The notes below the pieces were generated by a model. The model was not told where the DNA came from, made no database searches, and worked only from the letters and a program-made list of their open reading frames with translations. Shown here one piece after another: positions 51,299 to 59,360 of a stretch of DNA of 64,000 nt (positions within the stretch are counted from its first letter, which is position 1; each line of letters starts with the position of its first letter). The stretch spans positions 6,674,501 to 6,738,500 of the forward strand of contig NZ_CP060404.1 in NCBI RefSeq assembly GCF_014295035.1. The letters run 5' to 3'. The DNA is from Streptomyces buecherae (GTDB lineage: Bacteria > Actinomycetota > Actinomycetes > Streptomycetales > Streptomycetaceae). The translations under genes and the position numbers were made by a program.

Positions 51299-52285
51299 GT
51301 GCGCATTGCTGTCACCGGCTCTATCGCCACTGACCACCTGATGACCTTCCCCGGCCGTTTCGCCGACCAACTGGTCGCCGACCAGTTGCATACGGTCTCG
51401 CTGTCCTTCCTGGTCGACGCCCTCGACATCCGCCGCGGTGGTGTCGGCCCCAACATCTGCTTCGGGATGGGCGCGCTCGGCCTGCGTCCGGTCCTGGTCG
51501 GCGCGGCGGGCGAGGACTTCGCCGAGTACCGCGCCTGGCTGGAGCGGCACGGCGTCGACACCGAGTCGGTGCGCATCTCGGAGCTGCTGCACACCGCGCG
51601 CTTCGTGTGCACGACCGACACCGACCACAACCAGATCGCCTCCTTCTACACCGGCGCCATGAGCGAGGCCCGCCAGATCGAGCTGCAGCCGGTCGCGCAG
51701 CGCGTCGGCGGACTCGACCTCGTGCTGATCGGCGCCGACGACCCCGAGGCGATGGTCCGGCACACCGACGAGTGCCGTGCGCGCGGCTACGCGTTCGCCG
51801 CCGATCCCTCGCAGCAACTCGCCCGGATGGAGGGCGAGGACATCCGCCGTCTGGTGGACGGCGCCACGTACCTGTTCACCAACGAGTACGAGAAGGCGCT
51901 CATCGAGAGCAAGACCGGCTGGAGCGCCGAGGAGATCCTCGCCAAGGTCGGCACCCGGGTGACCACGCTGGGCGCGCAGGGCGTGCGCGTCGAGCGCGTC
52001 GGCGAGCCCGCCATCGAGGTGGGCGTGCCCGAGGAGAAGGCCAAGGTCGACCCGACCGGCGTCGGCGACGCCTTCCGCGCGGGCTTCCTCGCCGGCCTGT
52101 CCTGGGAGCTGACCCTGGAGCGGGCGGCGCAGGTCGGCTGCATGCTGGCCACGCTGGTGATCGAGACGCTCGGTACGCAGGAGTACGAGCTGCGCTCCGG
52201 CAACTTCGTCGAGCGGTTCCAGAAGGCGTACGGCGCCGAGGCGGCCGCCGAGATCACCCCGCACCTGCCGGCCGACCTGGTCTGA
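51299..52285 (+). CDS. adoK: PfkB family adenosine kinase
   Basis: This enzyme phosphorylates adenosine with ATP in purine salvage. The 328 residues closely resemble M. tuberculosis AdoK (Rv2202c): MRIAVTGSIATDHLMTFPGRF, VSLSFLVDALDIRRGGVGPNI (substrate Gly-Gly hinge), FYTGAMSEARQIEL, AADPSQQLARMEGEDIRRLVDGATYLFTNEYE and the PfkB signature DPTGVGDAFRAGF with the catalytic Asp. Other PfkB sugar kinases cannot be excluded from sequence alone. AGGAG lies ten bases before the GTG at 51299. Degenerate copies of the gene end follow the stop. Confidence 0.9.
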   Translation: MRIAVTGSIATDHLMTFPGRFADQLVADQLHTVSLSFLVDALDIRRGGVGPNICFGMGALGLRPVLVGAAGEDFAEYRAWLERHGVDTESVRISELLHTARFVCTTDTDHNQIASFYTGAMSEARQIELQPVAQRVGGLDLVLIGADDPEAMVRHTDECRARGYAFAADPSQQLARMEGEDIRRLVDGATYLFTNEYEKALIESKTGWSAEEILAKVGTRVTTLGAQGVRVERVGEPAIEVGVPEEKAKVDPTGVGDAFRAGFLAGLSWELTLERAAQVGCMLATLVIETLGTQEYELRSGNFVERFQKAYGAEAAAEITPHLPADLV

Positions 52286-52350
52286 GCACCCCGCTCGGAG
52301 CGACCCGCTCCGAGCACCTCCAGCGAGCGACCTCCGCTGAGCGCTTCGGG
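52281..52350 (+). repeat. Tandem repeats anchored at the adoK stop codon
   Basis: A 28-29-base unit beginning TCTGAGCACC (containing the adoK TGA) at 52281-52308 recurs as TCCGAGCACC at 52309-52337 and partly as TGAGCGCTTC from 52338. The match is imperfect. Confidence 0.6.
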
Positions 52351-52608
52351 CGCGGGCGCGCCCGGCCACCGTGCCGGGCCCCGCGCCCGACCCGTGCGCG
52401 CGCCCCCGCGCACCAGAGCCCGCGCCCACCCGTCCGTCCCGCCGCGCGAGCCAGACCAGCGGCGGCGGGCGGCCGGGACGGGCCCGAACGGCCCCCTGGC
52501 CGGACGTGACGGAAGCGGTACACGGCACCGCCCACGGCGCTCCGGGTACGCGGCGCTGCCCACGGCGCACCCGGTAACGGCGCCGCCCACGGGGCCCGGT
52601 GCGGGGCG
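52286..52608. other. Non-coding interval between convergent adoK and desulfurase genes
   Basis: The 323 bases hold repeat families on both sides, each starting at a stop codon (52281-52350 and 52517-52650). I see no additional gene. Confidence 0.6.
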
Positions 52609-52650
52609 CTACCTGCGGCGCACCCAGTACGCGGCGCCGCGCTGCGCCGC
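52517..52650 (-). repeat. About 28-bp tandem repeats running into the 3' end of the desulfurase-TusA gene
   Basis: Units of the form GGTACGCGGCGCTGCCCACG start at 52517, 52545, 52573, 52598 and 52626, i.e. at 28, 28, 25 and 28 base intervals. The last unit is the coding end of the gene (stop at 52609). They are imperfect copies. Confidence 0.75.
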
Positions 52651-54165
52651 GCGCTCGCCCACGTACTCCTGCCCCCGCATGTCACACCAGGCCGGGATGT
52701 CCAGGCGCGCCGCGTCGTCGTCGGCCAGCACCGCGACCACCGCGCCGACCGGCACGTCCTCGATCACCTTGGCCAACTCGATGACCGGCAGCGGGCAGCG
52801 CTTGCCCAGCGCGTCCACGGTCAGCGCCGGCGCCTCCTCGCGCGCGTCGGCCCCCGCCCCGCCACGGCTCTCGACGCCACCGCCGGCCCCGACCCCGCCC
52901 TCGTCCTCGGCCCCGCCCCCGGCCGCGTCCGCGGCGGCCGAGCTCTGGGCGCCGGGCGCGTCCGCCACGCCCGACGGCGCCGCGCCGTCGGCGCGCGGCC
53001 CCCGTACCGAGGCCGACTCCCGCCCCGTCGGCGCCCCCAGCTTCGCGCGTACCGCCGACACGATGCCGGGCAGCAGCTCCAGGAACAGCTCCACGTCCGC
53101 CTCGGTCGTCCCCACCGGGAGCGACACGCGCACGTTGCCCTCCGACAGCACCCCCATCGCCCGCAGCACATGGCTCGGGGTCAGCGTGCTCGACGTGCAC
53201 GAGGAGCCGGACGAGACGGCGAACTCCGCCCGGTCGAGCCCGTGCAGCAGGCTCTCCCCGTCGACGTACAGGCAGGAGAAGGTGACCAGGTGCGGCAGTC
53301 GCCGCGTCGGGTCCCCGACCACCTCCACGTCCGGCACCAGCTCCGGCACCCGGGTGCGGATGCGATCGACCAGGCCGCGCAGCCGCAGCGCCTCGGACTC
53401 GGCCTCCGCGCGCACGGCGCGCAGCGAGGCCGCCGCAGCGACGATGGCCGGGATGTTCTCGAACCCCGCCGACCGGCCCGACTCCCGCTCGTCCACCGGG
53501 CCCTGCGGCGCGAACCGCACGCCCTTGCGCACCACCAGCAGCCCCACGCCCGCCGGCCCGCCCCACTTGTGCGCGCTCGCCGTCAGCAGCGACCAGCCGC
53601 CCTCGACCCGGCCCCAGCCCAGCGACTGCGCGGCGTCCACCAGGAGCGGCACGCCCGCCGCGCGGCAGACCTCCGCGACGTCGGCCACCGGCTGCTCGGT
53701 GCCCACCTCGTGGTTGGCCGACTGGAGACAGGCCAGCGCGACGGGCTCGGCCGACCCGCGCAGCGCGTCGGCGTACGCGGTGGGCGCCACCCGACCCGTG
53801 CGGTCCACGCCGACCTCGGTGACCGTGCCGCCCGCGACCGTGTGGGCGGTGGCCGCGTGGAGTACGGACGAGTGCTCGACCGCCGAGACGACCAGACCCC
53901 GGCCGACCCGCCGCCGGCCGGCGAGGGCGCCCGCGATGCCCTGGTGCACCGCGCGCGTCCCCGACGCGGTGAAGACCAGTTCGTCGGGGCGGCAGCCGAC
54001 GGCGTCGGCCGCGGTCTGCCGCGCGGCGTCGAGCAGCAGCCGGGCCCGCCGCCCCTCCCGGTAGAGCCGGGCCGGGTCGCCCCACCCCTCGTCCAGGGCG
54101 GCGAGCAGCGCCTGCCGGGCCACGGGGTGCGGGGGAGCGGAGGAGGCCGCGTCGAAGTAGGGCAC
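52609..54165 (-). CDS. Cysteine desulfurase fused to a TusA sulfur carrier domain
   Basis: The N-terminal 385 residues are a class V aminotransferase-fold cysteine desulfurase (NifS/IscS group): PLP Lys in SAHKWGGPAGVG and the persulfide-forming Cys in SSGSSCTSSTLTP. An Ala/Gly/Glu linker of about 65 residues leads to a C-terminal 75-residue TusA domain with the sulfur-accepting CPLPVIELA motif. The fusion suggests direct hand-over of sulfur from Cys to TusA, for example for tRNA thiolation or Fe-S assembly. The GTG at 54165 has no ribosome binding site; TAGCGT six bases upstream suggests a leaderless mRNA. It is divergent from ctaC. Confidence 0.93.
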   Translation of the reverse strand: MPYFDAASSAPPHPVARQALLAALDEGWGDPARLYREGRRARLLLDAARQTAADAVGCRPDELVFTASGTRAVHQGIAGALAGRRRVGRGLVVSAVEHSSVLHAATAHTVAGGTVTEVGVDRTGRVAPTAYADALRGSAEPVALACLQSANHEVGTEQPVADVAEVCRAAGVPLLVDAAQSLGWGRVEGGWSLLTASAHKWGGPAGVGLLVVRKGVRFAPQGPVDERESGRSAGFENIPAIVAAAASLRAVRAEAESEALRLRGLVDRIRTRVPELVPDVEVVGDPTRRLPHLVTFSCLYVDGESLLHGLDRAEFAVSSGSSCTSSTLTPSHVLRAMGVLSEGNVRVSLPVGTTEADVELFLELLPGIVSAVRAKLGAPTGRESASVRGPRADGAAPSGVADAPGAQSSAAADAAGGGAEDEGGVGAGGGVESRGGAGADAREEAPALTVDALGKRCPLPVIELAKVIEDVPVGAVVAVLADDDAARLDIPAWCDMRGQEYVGERAAQRGAAYWVRRR

Positions 54166-54171
54166 GCGACG

Positions 54172-54177
54172 ACGCTA
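54172..54177 (-). promoter_or_regulatory. -10 element for a leaderless desulfurase mRNA
   Basis: TAGCGT on the minus strand ends six bases before the GTG at 54165; no Shine-Dalgarno is present. Confidence 0.5.
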
Positions 54178-54563
54178 GACGACCGGTGCGCCCGGCGCCG
54201 TAGCGCGGCTCACGCGGCGTCGCCCGGGCGGACCAGGGAGCGCCGGGTGACCGGCCGCCCCGAGGCGGGGCCGAGCGGACCCGGCCGCGCCCGGCCGCGC
54301 CCGGGCGGTCCCGGTCAGGCCCGTTCAGCCCCGGTCAGCCCCGGTCGGGCCCGCCGCCGAAGCCGGGCCCGGGCCCGCGCGCGGCCGGCGGCGCACGCCG
54401 TCCCGACCCGGCGTTCGACCAGGCAGCCGCCCCTTCGGCGGGCCGCCACAGGGCGCCGTCAGCACACCGTCAGATGCCGTCCGGAGCCGGCTGTTCCACC
54501 CCTTCGGGGCCCGGACCGGCGCGTTGGGCACCCTCCCCGCGCGACCTCAAATAGCGTCCAGTA

Positions 54564-54592
54564 GGGTTTGGTCCGCATAAACATCCAAACCC
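54564..54592 (+). promoter_or_regulatory. Inverted repeat in the ctaC promoter region
   Basis: GGGTTTGG (54564-54571) and CCAAACCC (54585-54592) form a perfect 8-bp inverted repeat with 13 bases between, 80 bases before the ctaC start, in an unusually A+T-rich stretch. A TAGGGT overlaps the left arm. It could be an operator for a regulator of the oxidase operon. Confidence 0.45.
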
Positions 54593-54671
54593 CTGCCCGC
54601 AGCGGGCCGGCGACCGACCAGCGAGACGGCCGCAGCCGGCCGCACGGGCGAGACTCTCGGGAAGGCGCTAC

Positions 54672-55634
54672 GTGAGTCCCAACGGCTCCGACCGCTCGTC
54701 GCGGCGCCCGATGCGGCGGAAGCTGCCGCAGGCGCTGGCCGCGGGCCTGGTCCTCGCGACCGCTACCGGTTGCACATCCAAGGACTTCCCCCGCCTCGGA
54801 ATGCCCACCCCCGTCACGGAGGAGGCGCCGCGGATTCTCTCCCTGTGGCAGGGCTCCTGGGCGGCAGCACTTGCCACAGGCGTGCTGGTCTGGGGCCTGA
54901 TCCTGTGGAGCGTCATCTTCCACCGGCGCAGCAGGACCAAGGTCGAGGTTCCCCCGCAGACGCGGTACAACATGCCCATCGAGGCGCTGTACACCGTCGT
55001 GCCGCTCGTCATCGTCTCGGTGTTGTTCTACTTCACCGCGCGCGATGAGAGCGAGCTCCTCAAGACTTCCAAGAAGCCCGACCACGTCATCAACGTCGTG
55101 GGCTACCAGTGGAGCTGGGGCTTCAACTACATGGAGAACGTGGACGGTGATCTGTCCACACCCGCGAAAACCCCCAAGGAGGTCGCCGGCATCCCGGACC
55201 GGATGCTGAAGGCCGTGCCCAAGGGCGCCGAGGGCGTGTACGACCAGGGCATCCCGGGCGACCGTGACCCGGACAAGGGTTGGCCGGGCCCGACGCTGTG
55301 GCTGCCGAAGGGCGAGACGGTCCAGTTCGTGCTCACCTCGCGGGACGTCATCCACTCGTTCTGGGTGATTCCGTTCCTGATGAAGCAGGACGTCATCCCG
55401 GGCCACACGAACCGATTCGAGGTGACTCCGAACAAGGAGGGCACCTTCATGGGTAAGTGCGCCGAGCTCTGCGGCAAGGACCACTCCCGGATGCTCTTCA
55501 ACGTCAAGGTGGTTTCCCCCGAGGAGTACCGGAAGCACCTGAAGGACCTGGCGAAGAAGGGTCAGACCGGATACCTCCCGGCAACCATCAAGCAGACGGA
55601 CGCCGCCAAGAACGCGGAGACCAAGAACCAGTGA
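54672..55634 (+). CDS. ctaC: Cytochrome c oxidase subunit II
   Basis: It takes electrons from cytochrome c domains through the CuA centre to subunit I. The 320 residues start with a lipoprotein-type signal ending in TGC, then two transmembrane helices (about 60-80 and 105-125) and an extracytoplasmic cupredoxin domain with YQWSWGFNY and the CuA ligands in KCAELCGKDHSRM (two Cys, His, Met) plus an earlier His in DVIHSFWV. The GTG at 54672 follows GGAAGG. Its TGA overlaps the ctaD GTG, so the operon is translationally coupled. Confidence 0.96.
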   Translation: MSPNGSDRSSRRPMRRKLPQALAAGLVLATATGCTSKDFPRLGMPTPVTEEAPRILSLWQGSWAAALATGVLVWGLILWSVIFHRRSRTKVEVPPQTRYNMPIEALYTVVPLVIVSVLFYFTARDESELLKTSKKPDHVINVVGYQWSWGFNYMENVDGDLSTPAKTPKEVAGIPDRMLKAVPKGAEGVYDQGIPGDRDPDKGWPGPTLWLPKGETVQFVLTSRDVIHSFWVIPFLMKQDVIPGHTNRFEVTPNKEGTFMGKCAELCGKDHSRMLFNVKVVSPEEYRKHLKDLAKKGQTGYLPATIKQTDAAKNAETKNQ

Positions 55635-57364
55635 GCATCCTCAACGAACCTCAGGGTGCCGCCGCCGACACGGCAAAGGCAGCACCACCCGAGTACCGGA
55701 AAGCCCCCGGCAGTGCCGTGGTGAAGTGGCTGACCACGACCGATCACAAGACGATCGGCACGATGTACCTGGTCACCTCGTTCGCGTTCTTCTGCATCGG
55801 CGGCGTCATGGCGCTGTTCATGCGCGCCGAACTCGCTCGGCCCGGCACGCAGATCATGTCGAACGAGCAGTTCAACCAGGCGTTCACGATGCACGGCACG
55901 ATCATGCTGCTGATGTTCGCGACGCCGCTGTTCGCCGGATTCGCCAACTGGATCATGCCGCTGCAGATCGGCGCGCCCGACGTGGCGTTCCCGCGGCTGA
56001 ACATGTTCGCCTACTGGCTGTACCTCTTCGGCTCGCTCATCGCGGTCGGCGGGTTCCTCACCCCCAACGGCGCGGCCGACTTCGGCTGGTTCGCCTACTC
56101 CCCGCTGTCGGACGCGGTCCGCTCGCCGGGCGTCGGCGCTGACATGTGGATCATGGGTCTGGCCCTCTCGGGCTTCGGCACCATCCTCGGCTCTGTCAAC
56201 TTCATCACCACGATCATCTGCATGCGCGCTCCCGGCATGACGATGTTCCGGATGCCGATCTTCACCTGGAACGTGCTGCTCACCGGTGTTCTGGTGCTGC
56301 TCGCCTTCCCCGTGCTCGCCGCCGCGCTGTTCGCCCTCGAGGCGGACCGTAAATTCGGGGCGCACATCTTCGACGCGGCCAACGGTGGCGCACTGCTGTG
56401 GCAACACCTCTTCTGGTTCTTCGGCCATCCAGAGGTGTACATCATCGCCCTGCCGTTCTTCGGCATCATTTCCGAGGTCATTCCGGTCTTCAGCCGCAAG
56501 CCGATGTTCGGCTACATCGGTCTGGTGGCCGCGACGATCGCCATCGCCGGTCTCTCGGTGACGGTCTGGGCGCACCACATGTACGTCACAGGCGGCGTGC
56601 TCCTACCGTTCTTCTCCTTCATGACCTTCCTTATCGCGGTGCCCACCGGTGTGAAGTTCTTCAACTGGATCGGCACCATGTGGAAGGGCAGTCTGAGCTT
56701 CGAGACGCCCATGCTGTGGGCGGTCGGCTTCCTGATCACCTTCACCTTCGGTGGTCTGACCGGCGTCATCCTGGCCTCGCCGCCGATGGACTTCCACGTC
56801 TCCGACTCGTACTTCGTCGTCGCGCACTTCCACTACGTCATCTTCGGCACCGTGGTCTTCGCGATGTTCTCCGGCTTCCACTTCTGGTGGCCGAAGTTCA
56901 CCGGCAAGATGCTGGACGAGCGGCTCGGGAAGATCACCTTCTGGACGCTGTTCATCGGCTTCCACGGCACGTTCCTGGTGCAGCACTGGCTGGGCGCCGA
57001 GGGCATGCCCCGCCGGTACGCCGACTACCTGCACGCGGACGGCTTCACCACGCTCAACACCATCTCCACCATCAGCTCGTTCCTGCTGGGCCTGTCCGTG
57101 CTGCCGTTCTTCTACAACGTGTGGAAGACCGCGAAGTACGGCAAGAAGGTCGAGGTCGACGACCCGTGGGGCTACGGCCGTTCGCTGGAGTGGGCGACCT
57201 CCTGCCCGCCGCCGCGGCACAACTTCCTCACGCTGCCGCGCATTCGCTCCGAATCCCCGGCGTTCGACCTGCACCACCCGGAGATCGCCGCGCTCGACCA
57301 GCTTGAGAACGTCGGGCACACCGAAGAGAAGGCCCTCGCGGGTGGCAAGGAGGCAGGCAAGTGA
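55631..57364 (+). CDS. ctaD: Cytochrome c oxidase subunit I
   Basis: This is the catalytic subunit with heme a, heme a3 and CuB that reduces O2 and pumps protons. The 577 residues contain twelve transmembrane helices. Visible motifs are FTMHGTIMLLMF (heme a His), WQHLFWFFGHPEVYIIALPFFG (CuB His, cross-linked Tyr and K-channel region), VWAHHMY (CuB His pair) and VAHFHYVIFG (heme a3 and a His). The glutamate of the D-channel is in HPEVY, as in A-type oxidases. The GTG at 55631 overlaps the ctaC stop and its TGA overlaps the ctaF GTG. Confidence 0.97.
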   Translation: MSILNEPQGAAADTAKAAPPEYRKAPGSAVVKWLTTTDHKTIGTMYLVTSFAFFCIGGVMALFMRAELARPGTQIMSNEQFNQAFTMHGTIMLLMFATPLFAGFANWIMPLQIGAPDVAFPRLNMFAYWLYLFGSLIAVGGFLTPNGAADFGWFAYSPLSDAVRSPGVGADMWIMGLALSGFGTILGSVNFITTIICMRAPGMTMFRMPIFTWNVLLTGVLVLLAFPVLAAALFALEADRKFGAHIFDAANGGALLWQHLFWFFGHPEVYIIALPFFGIISEVIPVFSRKPMFGYIGLVAATIAIAGLSVTVWAHHMYVTGGVLLPFFSFMTFLIAVPTGVKFFNWIGTMWKGSLSFETPMLWAVGFLITFTFGGLTGVILASPPMDFHVSDSYFVVAHFHYVIFGTVVFAMFSGFHFWWPKFTGKMLDERLGKITFWTLFIGFHGTFLVQHWLGAEGMPRRYADYLHADGFTTLNTISTISSFLLGLSVLPFFYNVWKTAKYGKKVEVDDPWGYGRSLEWATSCPPPRHNFLTLPRIRSESPAFDLHHPEIAALDQLENVGHTEEKALAGGKEAGK

Positions 57365-57759
57365 AGATCCAAGGCCGGATGTTCATCTGGCTCGCCGTCT
57401 TCATCCTCGCCATGGCGATCGTCTATGGCGTCTGGTCCAAGGAACCGGTCGGCACGACCGCGCTGTTCCTGTCCTTCGGCCTGAGCATGATGATCGGCTA
57501 CTACCTGGCGTTCACCGCGCGCCGGGTGGACGCCGGAGCGCAGGACAACAAGGACGCTGACGTCGCTGACGACGCCGGTGAGCTGGGCTTCTTCAGCCCG
57601 CACAGCTGGCAACCGCTGTTCCTCGCGGTGGGTGGCTCGTTCGCCTTCCTCGGCGTGATCTTCGGTTGGTGGCTGATGTACTTCTCGGCCCCGATCATCA
57701 TGATCAGCATCTTCGGCTGGGTCTTCGAGTACTACCGGGGCGAGAACCGCACCCAGTAG
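57361..57759 (+). CDS. ctaF: Cytochrome c oxidase subunit IV (actinobacterial CtaF)
   Basis: This 132-residue accessory subunit of the actinobacterial aa3 oxidase has four transmembrane helices in two pairs (about 7-25, 34-53, 82-100, 105-122) around a short acidic loop (QDNKDADVADDAGELGFF), and ends in FEYYRGENRTQ. It belongs to the bcc-aa3 supercomplex. It is the last gene of the ctaC-ctaD-ctaF operon, which closes with the hairpin at 57774-57816. Confidence 0.95.
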   Translation: MKIQGRMFIWLAVFILAMAIVYGVWSKEPVGTTALFLSFGLSMMIGYYLAFTARRVDAGAQDNKDADVADDAGELGFFSPHSWQPLFLAVGGSFAFLGVIFGWWLMYFSAPIIMISIFGWVFEYYRGENRTQ

Positions 57760-57773
57760 GCACACCCGTCCGC

Positions 57774-57816
57774 CGTACGGCCCGGACGTCCCCCACGGGG
57801 GCGTCCGGGCCGTACG
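57774..57816 (+). terminator. Terminator of ctaC-ctaD-ctaF
   Basis: A 15-bp perfect stem (57774-57788 with 57802-57816), extended inside by CCCCC/GGGGG, lies 15 bases after the ctaF stop. Confidence 0.85.
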
Positions 57817-57890
57817 CGTGCCGGGCCCCGTCACCGCCGTGGCCGACCCTCGTTTGGCCCGCTGCGCGCGCCGAAACCGGCCGCCGTTCT

Positions 57891-57896
57891 TAGCGT
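57891..57896 (+). promoter_or_regulatory. -10 element for a leaderless L,D-transpeptidase mRNA
   Basis: TAGCGT ends six bases before the ATG at 57903, with no Shine-Dalgarno; the same hexamer and spacing precede the desulfurase gene. Confidence 0.5.
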
Positions 57897-57902
57897 GTGG
57901 TC

Positions 57903-59156
57903 ATGAGCCACACCTCTCGCTCCCGAATACCCATCCGCTGCGCCCTCCTGGTGACGCCGCTGGCGATAGGCGCCGTGGCCTGCGCGGGCTCCCCCTCCGA
58001 CCCGCTGGCTGACAAGCCGTACGACGCCGCCGAACAGGTGGTCTTCAACGGCGACCCGCACGGCCGCCAGGCCGACCCGGACCGGCCCCTGGAGGTCACC
58101 GCCAAGGGCGGCGGCAGCCGCATCACCGACGTGACCGCCACCGACGCCACCGGTCGCTACCTGCGCGGCGAACTCACCGCCGACGGCAAGCGGTGGCGCT
58201 CCACCGCCCCGCTCGCGGCAGGCGCCCACTACACGCTCCGGGTGAGCACCGAGAACGCCGACGGCAGGCCGGGCCGCAGGACCATCAGCTACGACACCGC
58301 CCCCGCCGACACGTTGCTCCGCGTGCGCTTCGGCCCGGACAGCGGCACCTACGGGGTCGGCCAGCCGGTCACCGCCGAGCTGAGCGCCCCCGTCAAGAAC
58401 CGCAAGGACCAGGCCACCGTCGAGCGTGCCCTGCGCGTCAGCTCCCGGCCGGCCGTCAAAGGCGCCTGGCACTGGGTGGACGACCGGAGCCTGCACTACC
58501 GCCCGCGCGCGTACTGGCCCGCCAGAGCCACCATCACCGTGCGCAGCCACCTGGACGGCATCAAGGTCGCCGGCGGCCTCTACGGCGGCCCCACCAAGCC
58601 CCTCACGCTGCGCACCGGCGCCAGGATCGAGGCCGTCACGGACGCGGCGGCGCACCGGATGACCGTACGGCGCGACGGCAGGACGCTGCGCACCATCCCC
58701 GTCACCACCGGCAAGCCGGGCTTCGACACGCGCAACGGCGTCAAGGTCGTGCTCGCCAAGGAGTCCTTCGTCCGCATGCGCGGGACCAGCATCGGCATCG
58801 CGGAGGGCAGTTCCGAGTCGTACGACCTGCCGGTGCACTGGGCCACCCGGGTCACCTGGAGCGGCGAGTACGTGCACGCCGCGCCCTGGTCGGCGGGCTC
58901 GCACGGCGCCGCCAACGTCAGCCACGGCTGCACCGGCATGAGCACCGCCAACGCCCGCTGGTTCTTCGACACGGTGCGCCCCGGCGACCTGGTGACGGTC
59001 ACGGGCAGCGGCGGCACCACGATGACGCCGTTCGACAACGGCTTCGGCGACTGGAACCTGTCCTGGGACAAGTGGCGCCAGGGCAGTGCCCTCACCGCCG
59101 GTCTGCGCGACGGCGGCGACGCGGCCGACGCGGCCCGGCTGCGCCCGGCGATCTGA
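57903..59156 (+). CDS. L,D-transpeptidase lipoprotein (YkuD catalytic domain)
   Basis: It forms 3-3 cross-links or attaches groups in peptidoglycan from outside the membrane. The 417 residues begin with a lipoprotein signal (lipobox AVAC). Two immunoglobulin-like domains follow (about 45-145 and 150-245), as in mycobacterial Ldt proteins, then the YkuD domain (about 250-380) with the catalytic SHGCTGMS and the preceding His in GSHGAANVSHG. A C-terminal Trp-rich extension (GDWNLSWDKWRQ) caps the active site in related enzymes. The ATG at 57903 matches a leaderless start; a GTG at 57897 is six bases upstream. Repeats follow the stop. Confidence 0.94.
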   Translation: MSHTSRSRIPIRCALLVTPLAIGAVACAGSPSDPLADKPYDAAEQVVFNGDPHGRQADPDRPLEVTAKGGGSRITDVTATDATGRYLRGELTADGKRWRSTAPLAAGAHYTLRVSTENADGRPGRRTISYDTAPADTLLRVRFGPDSGTYGVGQPVTAELSAPVKNRKDQATVERALRVSSRPAVKGAWHWVDDRSLHYRPRAYWPARATITVRSHLDGIKVAGGLYGGPTKPLTLRTGARIEAVTDAAAHRMTVRRDGRTLRTIPVTTGKPGFDTRNGVKVVLAKESFVRMRGTSIGIAEGSSESYDLPVHWATRVTWSGEYVHAAPWSAGSHGAANVSHGCTGMSTANARWFFDTVRPGDLVTVTGSGGTTMTPFDNGFGDWNLSWDKWRQGSALTAGLRDGGDAADAARLRPAI

Positions 59157-59240
59157 GCCGCGACCGGTCCGAGCCGCGGCCGGTCCGAGTCACGGCCGGT
59201 CCGAGTCACGGTCGACCCGGGTCGCGACCGCTCCGAGCCA
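59145..59240 (+). repeat. 16-bp tandem repeats starting at the L,D-transpeptidase stop
   Basis: Five units of 16 bases occupy 59161-59240 (for example CGGCCGGTCCGAGTCA at 59177-59192 and identically at 59193-59208). A more degenerate unit at 59145-59160 contains the gene's TGA. Confidence 0.8.
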
Positions 59241-59295
59241 CGGTGGCCCGCCGCCCAGGCGGCCCACGACACGCCGAGCCGGCCCACCACATGCC

Positions 59296-59335
59296 GAAGG
59301 GGGTCCCGACCGCTCCCGCGGACCGGACCCCCTTC
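59296..59335. terminator. Bidirectional terminator between the transpeptidase and receiver-like genes
   Basis: An 11-bp perfect stem GAAGGGGGTCC / GGACCCCCTTC (59296-59306 with 59325-59335), with an 18-base loop, lies between the convergent stops. Confidence 0.75.
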
Positions 59336-59360
59336 GCCGTCGACCGGCTGTGCGCCGCTC

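Larger units (their letters stand above)
54166..54671. other. Divergent promoter interval between the desulfurase and ctaC genes
   Basis: The 506 bases include a -10 for the leaderless desulfurase mRNA (54172-54177), a G+C direct-repeat tract of CCCGGTCAG-like units (about 54295-54355), and near ctaC an A+T-richer zone (54545-54595) with an inverted repeat. No gene is supported. Confidence 0.5.
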
